Positions 8,841-13,636 of a DNA stretch of 24,114 nt are shown in pieces (within the stretch, counting starts at the first letter, position 1; every line of letters starts with the position of its first letter). Location of the stretch: positions 1 through 24,114 of the IMG/VR virus record IMGVR_UViG_3300029448_005235. The stretch is one strand, 5' to 3'. The notes under the pieces are model-generated. The model was not told the DNA's origin, did no database searches, and saw only the letters and a list, made by a program, of their open reading frames with translations. Origin of the DNA: a virus. The position numbers and the translations under genes were made by a program.

Positions 8841-8847
8841 CTTTTTT
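8814..8847. repeat. 34-bp direct repeat, copy A (gp62 start junction)
   Basis: This copy spans the psiE stop, the gp62 start and the first codons of gp62. It matches 9253-9286 at 32 of 34 positions; the two differences are adjacent (TA here, CG in copy B on the plus strand). Both copies contain the overlap form ATGNNTGA. Confidence 0.95.
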
Positions 8848-9279
8848 ATCTCTTAGTTTTTCTTTTTCTAAACTGAGTTTATCTTTAAAACTTATCACAT
8901 AAGCTGCACCTGCTAGAATGGCAACGGCACCTGCTTCTGCAAGAAGCATCAGTGGGTCTGCTTCCTTACTATGAAGAACAATAAGTCTACACAATGCTGT
9001 CATAGCAATGATGATAGGTAGTGTAACAGGAATTCGATTACTAACGTAAAAGGCACCAACCATACCAATAATCTCAGCGTATATAAACAACAGAAATAAG
9101 TCACCCAGTTCCACTTTTAGATTTAAAATCATGTGATAAACATCTATACCAGCCGCAAACATTGTTAGTGTACCTATGACTGCTAGTAGAAGTTTTTCAC
9201 TCCACAATGTTGTCCAGTGTAGTTTTTCATTTGTGATTTTCATCTTTGTAGAATTTAGATATTCTTTTAGTTCACGCAT
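8833..9279 (-). CDS. psiE: PsiE-family (phosphate-starvation-inducible) membrane protein
   Basis: A 148-residue membrane protein with about four hydrophobic segments: LLLAVIGTLTMFAAGI, LGDLFLLFIYAEIIGMVGAF, LPIIIAMTALCRLIVL and LMLLAEAGAVAILAGAAYVI. The pattern LLFIYAEIIGM...IPVTLPIIIAMTALCRLIVL is that of the PsiE family, whose E. coli member is induced by phosphate starvation and has no settled function. It should sit in the host inner membrane. I place the start at ATG 9277-9279, eight bases overlapping the oxygenase stop (ATGCGTGA), not at codons further upstream. The gene lies between oxygenase and gp62 and is bounded by a 34-bp duplication, so it looks inserted. Its first residues, MRELKEYLN, are gp62-derived and not typical PsiE. 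The family call is fairly confident. Confidence 0.82.
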   Translation of the reverse strand: MRELKEYLNSTKMKITNEKLHWTTLWSEKLLLAVIGTLTMFAAGIDVYHMILNLKVELGDLFLLFIYAEIIGMVGAFYVSNRIPVTLPIIIAMTALCRLIVLHSKEADPLMLLAEAGAVAILAGAAYVISFKDKLSLEKEKLRDKKDV

Positions 9280-9286
9280 CTTTTTT
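9253..9286. repeat. 34-bp direct repeat, copy B (psiE start junction)
   Basis: Second copy of the repeat at 8814-8847, with 32 of 34 positions identical. It spans the oxygenase stop, the psiE start and the first psiE codons. The two copies bracket psiE almost exactly. Confidence 0.95.
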
Positions 9287-9784
9287 CTTACACTTAAAAA
9301 CAACACATGTTCTTAATTCATAGCACTGTCGTGACACTGGCATTGCTTGGTGTGGTAGAACTGCATCAAATACAGCAATTCGATTACCAACATAATCTAC
9401 ATACTGTGGTAGATATGGTGACTCAACCAGTGTACCACCAGCCCATTCTTTTTTCCAATCCAGTCTTGGATAGTAAATGACTGTAACGTCACCATCATCT
9501 GTGTGTAGGTGTGGTTCAATACCATGCGTATGTGCGTTCATGTAAATACGAATATAATCATAGTCTGATAAATATTTTGATCGTATTGTTTCCCAAAGTT
9601 GTGGAATGTAATCAAATCCATTTGAATTACATTCTTCATTATCATGACCACATAAAACATGCCAGTGGCGATTAACTCTATTGGCATGTGATTTGTAATT
9701 ATATTTCCATGACACATCTCTCATTTGCAGGTCTATAAGTTCTGCCACATGTGGTTCTAATACATTATCATATACTTCTAACAT
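9272..9784 (-). CDS. 2-oxoglutarate/Fe(II)-dependent oxygenase
   Basis: A 170-residue member of the 2OG-Fe(II) oxygenase superfamily. The iron facial triad is visible as H94-x-D96 (in EPHLHTDDG) and H145 (in LPHQAMPV), and R158 (in ELRTCVVF) is a candidate for binding the 2-oxoglutarate carboxylate. WAGGTL and the strand FDAVLPH give the double-stranded beta-helix layout. Such genes are common in marine T4-like phages, with substrates mostly unknown; nucleic acid, protein or small-molecule hydroxylation are all possible. Its ATG directly abuts a TAG at 9785-9787 that ends the out-of-frame tail of the preceding small gene, and I see no Shine-Dalgarno. It sits between gp44 and gp62, splitting the clamp-loader genes. 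Confidence 0.87.
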   Translation of the reverse strand: MLEVYDNVLEPHVAELIDLQMRDVSWKYNYKSHANRVNRHWHVLCGHDNEECNSNGFDYIPQLWETIRSKYLSDYDYIRIYMNAHTHGIEPHLHTDDGDVTVIYYPRLDWKKEWAGGTLVESPYLPQYVDYVGNRIAVFDAVLPHQAMPVSRQCYELRTCVVFKCKKKDA

Positions 9785-9880
9785 CTATTTTAAATAGTGA
9801 ACATCTGCAAGTTTAGCACCAGAGGTTCTTACTATTTCCTTCTTTTCATTTGCTTCATTAATCCAATAAAGTAACTTTTT
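9785..9880 (-). pseudogene. Out-of-frame C-terminal extension of the 92-residue gene
   Basis: In the +1 frame relative to the gene at 9858-10136, an open stretch reads LLYWINEANEKKEIV, then RTSGAKLADVHYLK, and stops at TAG immediately before the oxygenase ATG (TAGATG). It has no start codon and an in-frame TGA stands just upstream (9899-9901). Losing one A from the five-A run (9876-9880 on the complement) would join it to the upstream frame as a 116-residue protein. A mutation, a sequencing or assembly indel, or a programmed shift could explain it. Confidence 0.6.
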
Positions 9881-10136
9881 GATTGCCAGTTTGAACTGTC
9901 ATTCCATCAGTGCTTAAAAAGTCCTCGTTTTGTTCCTTTTGTATTCTCTTTTGATGAATTTCAATAAATCTAGATATTACTTTTATGTTTTGAGTAATCC
10001 AATGTCTAGATGTTGTTGAACAGTCGGGCCCAAGTATTTCACCATTTCTGTTTACCTCGTATTGTCCTATTGGATATTTTTCATTACTCCAACCATCACA
10101 ACCTTCGGGTAATAGCGTTATTAACTGTATTGTCAT
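9858..10136 (-). CDS. Small phage protein, function unknown, probably frameshifted near its end
   Basis: A 92-residue product that I do not recognise. It is soluble, with a central basic/amphipathic segment (RFIEIHQKRIQKEQ) and an N-terminal part containing YPIGQYEVNRNGEI. A clear AGGAG precedes the ATG, nine bases after the gp44 stop. The frame stops 73 bases before the next gene, an unusually large gap for this operon. The +1 frame supplies a plausible 29-residue tail that ends exactly at the next start codon. The intact form is therefore probably 116 residues (9785-10136), with a one-base length change in the A run at 9876-9880. Function cannot be inferred beyond its place among clamp-loader genes. 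Confidence 0.7.
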   Translation of the reverse strand: MTIQLITLLPEGCDGWSNEKYPIGQYEVNRNGEILGPDCSTTSRHWITQNIKVISRFIEIHQKRIQKEQNEDFLSTDGMTVQTGNQKVTLLD

Positions 10137-10145
10137 TTTTTTCTC

Positions 10146-11081
10146 CTACTTAAACTTTACTTGAGCCATGATCTCAGTTAGACAGGCAAGCATATTGATT
10201 TCTTGGTCTGCAACAAAGGCAGATTTGTACGAATAATCGGCAATAATAACTACAGCATGAGGTATGGTTGATGGGTCTAATACTTCATACAATGAGTCAT
10301 ATATTTTTCGATAAACACGAGATGGGTCGTTATCTAGATTGTTAACAATCCACTTTCGTACTTGAGTAAACTCTTTTTCCTTGAGAGATGTCATTAGTTC
10401 ATTTATACTCACATCAGACAAGTTCACAAGTATACCACTATCTATTGTTCCCGAAACAGAGTATCTTTGTATCTCATTCAACACTCTACGCCAATCGGGA
10501 AAGAACTTCATAACCAACTCAATCAAAACCTTCTTATCATAGTTCACGTTTTCGTTTACAAGAATGTTCTCCAAACGTGTAAGAAAAAATGATGCTAGTT
10601 TAGGTTTCTGTTCAGTTGGAATAGTAAACTCAACCACTGAACAACGTGAATGTAGTGGTTCGATTAACCTGTTTTTGTAATTACAAGTTAGTATGAACCC
10701 ACAGTTACGATGAAATTCTTCCATGAAACCACGAAGTGCTGGTTGAGTTGATTGTGGATTTAGATAGTCGGCCTCATCAAGAATGATATATTTTCGACCA
10801 CCCTCAAGTGATACTGTAGATGCAAAGTTTTTAATCTTGGTGCGAAGTACATCAATACCTGATTCCTCAGAACCATTTATCATCATACTTGTTGCTCCAA
10901 TTTCATCTAGTACCGCCTTTGCAATTGTAGTTTTACCCACGCCAGGCCCACCTGATAGAATCAGATTAGGAACATGTTTGTCATTAACAAATTGTTGAAA
11001 TGTATCCTTTAGATCACTAGGAAGAATACAATCACTGACACTAGTTGGGCGATATTTCTCTACCCATAAAAATGTTTCCAT
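10146..11081 (-). CDS. 44: Clamp loader large subunit gp44
   Basis: An AAA+ ATPase of the RFC/DnaX class (311 residues, close to T4's 319) that with gp62 loads the gp45 clamp at primer ends. It shows LWVEKYRPTSVSDC at the N-terminus (the RFC-box I pattern), Walker A GGPGVGKTT near residue 45, Walker B IILDEADYL near residue 98, the sensor-1-like FILTCNY, and an SRC-type arginine finger (PLHSRC). AGGAG stands directly after the gp45 stop and precedes the ATG. It is followed by three accessory genes before gp62, whereas in T4 the two loader genes are adjacent. Confidence 0.97.
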   Translation of the reverse strand: METFLWVEKYRPTSVSDCILPSDLKDTFQQFVNDKHVPNLILSGGPGVGKTTIAKAVLDEIGATSMMINGSEESGIDVLRTKIKNFASTVSLEGGRKYIILDEADYLNPQSTQPALRGFMEEFHRNCGFILTCNYKNRLIEPLHSRCSVVEFTIPTEQKPKLASFFLTRLENILVNENVNYDKKVLIELVMKFFPDWRRVLNEIQRYSVSGTIDSGILVNLSDVSINELMTSLKEKEFTQVRKWIVNNLDNDPSRVYRKIYDSLYEVLDPSTIPHAVVIIADYSYKSAFVADQEINMLACLTEIMAQVKFK

Positions 11082-11090
11082 AATATTCTC

Positions 11091-11765
11091 CTAAGCTTCG
11101 TATGTTGAATCAGGTTCTAATGCAATCCAATACTCTACTTGTCCATTCTTAAAATGACTAATGTTTTTAGATGATACTGCCACAGTATAGTCACCATCAA
11201 TTAGTTTAAGATTTTCAACCTTAAAATAGAATCTATAGTTATCACTGTTTGTGCCGTTTGTATCAACATCTAAAGAATAAGTATTTGCAGTATCATTCTT
11301 TTTATCACAAACAGATAACATTACATCTTGACCTTGTTGAGTTAGTGACATATCTGGAGCTCCAATCACACCAGCAGCTCGTTTGAGTTTTGTTAAGTCA
11401 CTACTCTTTAAATTAAAACTAACCTCAGTCTCAGGCATTGTAATAGATTTACTTGGTGTTGTTACCACTGATGGGTCAGAATAGAAATACTTCAAAGCGT
11501 TGTAGTTGTTGTTTTCCTCAACGATTAAAACAGAGTTTTCTCCAAACTGTAATAGTGGATTACTAAACAATGATAGGGAAGATAGAAACTCATTAAGATC
11601 ATAGATTGCAATCTCTTTAGGAAAAGTTTCTTCAACCTCTGCCTGTGCCACAATGTTTTTCATGGCAGACATGGTGGTTAATGTATTGCCCTCACGAATC
11701 AAAAGATTTTGATTGATTGTGGCAAAGTTCTTTAGAACACTAATCGTGTTTTCACTTAATTTCAT
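11091..11765 (-). CDS. 45: Sliding clamp gp45
   Basis: The trimeric processivity clamp for gp43 and mobile activator of late transcription through gp55. Its 224 residues begin MKLSENTISVLKNFATINQN, very close to T4 gp45, keep AIYDLNEFLSSLSLF, and end VEYWIALEPDSTYEA, matching T4's VVALEADSTHDF. The length is nearly identical to T4 (228). GGAG precedes the ATG. An intrinsic terminator lies between hsp20 and this gene and I see no sigma70-type promoter in that gap, so its expression probably relies on readthrough, or on a promoter inside hsp20 that I cannot define. Proteins here likely to bind it are gp43, gp55 and perhaps the methyltransferase. Confidence 0.97.
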   Translation of the reverse strand: MKLSENTISVLKNFATINQNLLIREGNTLTTMSAMKNIVAQAEVEETFPKEIAIYDLNEFLSSLSLFSNPLLQFGENSVLIVEENNNYNALKYFYSDPSVVTTPSKSITMPETEVSFNLKSSDLTKLKRAAGVIGAPDMSLTQQGQDVMLSVCDKKNDTANTYSLDVDTNGTNSDNYRFYFKVENLKLIDGDYTVAVSSKNISHFKNGQVEYWIALEPDSTYEA

Positions 11766-11776
11766 AATTACTCCAT

Positions 11777-11803
11777 AATAAAGAGGGGAGCTGCATGCTC
11801 CCC
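11777..11803 (-). terminator. Intrinsic terminator after hsp20
   Basis: On the minus strand GGGGAGC and GCTCCCC form a 7-bp GC-rich stem (11785-11791 with 11797-11803) around a five-base loop, followed by TCTTTATT. It lies between the hsp20 stop and the gp45 ribosome site, so it would reduce readthrough into the replication genes. Confidence 0.75.
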
Positions 11804-11810
11804 ATACAAT

Positions 11811-12245
11811 TTACTTAACTTCAATTACTCTTGGCTTCTTTTCTTCTGGTACAATCTTTTCCATGTGTACTACTAGCAAACCATCTTTTAGACTTGCGTC
11901 TTTCACCACTACGTCATCTGCAAGAGCAAACTCACGAGTGAATTTACGTTTTGCAATACCTTGATGAATTACATTTTCATCTACATCATTGGTTTCATTA
12001 GTAGACCTTACAGTTAAAGTTCCATCTTCTACCTTGACTTCAATGTCATCTTTTCCATAACCTGCTACAGCCATCTCAACTTGATAATTGAATTCATCTA
12101 CCTTACGAATATTGTAAGGTGGAAATGGTGTAGTACGAGTGTTATTTGAATGATAGTTTTGTACCTGTTGTAGTACCCTATCAAATCCTATCATATGTGG
12201 CATTAGGCTCACAAGATCATTATATACAAAAGTTTTACTTACCAT
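11811..12245 (-). CDS. hsp20: Small heat shock protein, Hsp20/alpha-crystallin family
   Basis: An ATP-independent holdase chaperone that keeps unfolding proteins soluble. The 144 residues contain an alpha-crystallin domain: FPPYNIRKVDEFNYQVEMA (strands 2-3), GYGKDDIEVKVEDGTLTVRS, GIAKRKFTREFALAD and GLLVVHMEK, then the basic tail KKPRVIEVK with the C-terminal I-x-V motif. I chose the ATG at 12243-12245, preceded by AAGGAG, over an in-frame codon 16 residues upstream that would overlap the leader hairpin. It is an isolated unit with a T4-type late promoter, its own leader hairpin and a terminator behind it. Hsp20 genes are frequent in marine T4-like phages, and the late promoter suggests a role in virion assembly or late stress. 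Confidence 0.93.
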   Translation of the reverse strand: MVSKTFVYNDLVSLMPHMIGFDRVLQQVQNYHSNNTRTTPFPPYNIRKVDEFNYQVEMAVAGYGKDDIEVKVEDGTLTVRSTNETNDVDENVIHQGIAKRKFTREFALADDVVVKDASLKDGLLVVHMEKIVPEEKKPRVIEVK

Positions 12246-12269
12246 GTTTATCTCCTTTTCAGCAAGATT

Positions 12270-12296
12270 AAAAAAATGAGTTCCTTTCGGCAACTC
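12270..12296 (-). promoter_or_regulatory. Leader hairpin plus U-tract upstream of hsp20 (attenuator or terminator)
   Basis: On the minus strand GAGTT...AACTC pair (12292-12296 with 12278-12282), enclosing CC-GAAA-GG with one bulged G, followed by A and seven T (12270-12276). This is the form of an intrinsic terminator, yet it lies inside the leader between the late promoter and the ribosome site. It could attenuate hsp20, respond to temperature, or act as a second terminator for the cobS transcript. Confidence 0.6.
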
Positions 12297-12308
12297 GGTT
12301 TACACTAC

Positions 12309-12316
12309 TATTTATA
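12309..12316 (-). promoter_or_regulatory. T4-type late promoter for hsp20
   Basis: The minus strand reads TATAAATA, the exact T4 late -10 element recognised by gp55-RNA polymerase with gp45 as activator; gp55 and gp45 are both encoded in this window. It sits about 60 bases upstream of the hsp20 ATG and just downstream of the cobS terminator, with no -35 needed. Confidence 0.75.
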
Positions 12317-12321
12317 CAAGA

Positions 12322-12345
12322 AAGGGTGGCACTATGGCCACCCTT
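12322..12345 (-). terminator. Intrinsic terminator after cobS-like gene
   Basis: A perfect 9-bp stem, AAGGGTGGC with GCCACCCTT (12322-12330 and 12337-12345), with a six-base loop. On the minus strand it is followed by TCTTG, a short and weak U-tract. It lies 21 bases after the cobS-like stop. On the plus strand a T run follows a few bases later, so it might work in both directions. Confidence 0.65.
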
Positions 12346-12366
12346 GTTCACTTTTTTCATAACAAA

Positions 12367-13536
12367 TTATATTTGTACATCTGACGAAGTTTGGTCACCT
12401 CCTTCACCTTCATCAGAATTTTCTAGTGGATTAATACCAGCATCAATGTTGGAGTACAATTCCCAAAACGAATACTTTGTATCTTCATCAAATCGGGAAA
12501 TACATAACTCAACTGCTTTCTTTTTATCATGAAAGATCGTATAGGCCTTGACAATGTGATCAAGACGGCGAGTTGAAATTACTTCATCAACACCACCTTC
12601 ACTAAACAACTTACGAATGATTTCTGCCCAAGTGACTAGGTTCTTGGCAAACTCATTATCGACCAGACCATACTTTTCCATAGCACCAAGAATAATTTTA
12701 GTCTCGGTACTGGGATTTGCATATGGTTGTTCGATTGTGATAGCAAATCGTTCTAGAAATGCCTCATTGAGAATGTTAGTACCAATAAAGCGACCATCAT
12801 CAGAACCCTTACCTTTAGTATTGGCAGTGGCCATGACATTAAATCCTTCTTTTGGTGTAACCCATTTGTTTACCTTCTTGAGATAAACTCCCTTACCCTC
12901 TAGGACTGGTTGCAAACACATCAACTTGTTTGAACCAAGATCACACTCATCAAGTAACAAAGTACAACCACGTTCCATAGCCTCGATAACTGGGCCTGGC
13001 ACGAACTTGGTTTCACCATTGACTAAACGAAAACCACCTAGTAAGTCATCTTCATCAGTTTCAATTGTGATGTTTACACGAATCAAATCTTTTTTAAGAT
13101 TGGCATGTATTTGTTCAATCATCAATGTTTTACCATTACCAGATAAACCAGTAACGAATACAGGATAGAACATACCAGATTTTACAACTGACTTAATCGT
13201 GTTGAAGTGGCCCCATGGCACAAATCCTTCAAACTTTGATGGAACTAGATTTTGTACTTCCATATTCGTAGCGATTAAGTTAAGAGTTGAATTATTATTT
13301 TGTTGTACCTGTTCGGACAACATTGGTGTTGGTTGTGGTGTTGCCTCACCACTATCACTTGGTAGTTTGTACTTACCACTACCAACACGATATTTTTCTT
13401 TTTTGAACCAAGATGGTCGGCTCATACCAATTTCATCTGCGAATTCGTTGATTTCAGATCGTGATAGTATCGCCCCGATACCAAATCTTTCAGATGCATG
13501 ATCAACGAACTTTTGTTTCATGGGTGTTAAATTCAA
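12367..13536 (-). CDS. cobS: CobS/MoxR-type AAA+ ATPase
   Basis: A 389-residue AAA+ ATPase of the CobS/MoxR clade. Walker A is GLSGNGKT (VFVTGLSGNGKTLM, near residue 130), followed by DEDDLLGGFR; Walker B is CTLLLDECDLG (near 190) and VMATANTKGKG gives sensor 1. CobS proteins in marine phages are usually annotated as cobaltochelatase subunits in B12 synthesis. Here the partner gene upstream is a VWA-domain protein, so a MoxR-VWA chaperone-type machine is an equal possibility. The start is TTG at 13534-13536 with GAGAGG just upstream; the ATG five codons later has no ribosome site. It has its own sigma70-type promoter and an intrinsic terminator. Family certain, cobalamin role uncertain. Confidence 0.9.
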   Translation of the reverse strand: MNLTPMKQKFVDHASERFGIGAILSRSEINEFADEIGMSRPSWFKKEKYRVGSGKYKLPSDSGEATPQPTPMLSEQVQQNNNSTLNLIATNMEVQNLVPSKFEGFVPWGHFNTIKSVVKSGMFYPVFVTGLSGNGKTLMIEQIHANLKKDLIRVNITIETDEDDLLGGFRLVNGETKFVPGPVIEAMERGCTLLLDECDLGSNKLMCLQPVLEGKGVYLKKVNKWVTPKEGFNVMATANTKGKGSDDGRFIGTNILNEAFLERFAITIEQPYANPSTETKIILGAMEKYGLVDNEFAKNLVTWAEIIRKLFSEGGVDEVISTRRLDHIVKAYTIFHDKKKAVELCISRFDEDTKYSFWELYSNIDAGINPLENSDEGEGGDQTSSDVQI

Positions 13537-13568
13537 ATTTACCTCTCTATTTCTTAGTTTATATAACC

Positions 13569-13598
13569 ATTATACTGGGCTGGAGCATGTTTTGTCAA
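13569..13598 (-). promoter_or_regulatory. Sigma70-type promoter for cobS-like gene
   Basis: Minus strand TTGACA (13593-13598), 18-bp spacer, TATAAT (13569-13574), both elements perfect. GCCTTGACAAAACATGC is shared exactly with the promoter at 15923-15952. The -35 lies in the loop of an imperfect inverted repeat (GGGCTGGAGC and GCTCCAACCC), a possible operator. The predicted leader is about 25 bases. Confidence 0.85.
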
Positions 13599-13636
13599 GG
13601 CTCCAACCCCCTGATTTATAAGTAGTTTTAAAAAAA

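Noticed and set aside
9280-9306. Earlier start for the PsiE gene (nine residues longer)
   Set aside because: The ATG at 9277-9279 overlaps the upstream stop exactly as gp62 does at its own start, and the upstream residues read as the oxygenase end in another frame.
12246-12293. Longer Hsp20 with 16 extra N-terminal residues
   Set aside because: The upstream codons fall in the leader hairpin and U-tract and have no good ribosome site, while the internal ATG has AAGGAG.
12326-13501. Several plus-strand open frames opposite the cobS-like gene
   Set aside because: They are mirror frames of a well-supported ATPase, with Ser/Pro-rich composition typical of antisense reading.
13612-13624. CTTATAAATC upstream of the cobS promoter as a late promoter
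   Set aside because: It differs from TATAAATA at the last base and lies just behind the VWA gene stop next to a stronger sigma70 promoter; not convincing alone.
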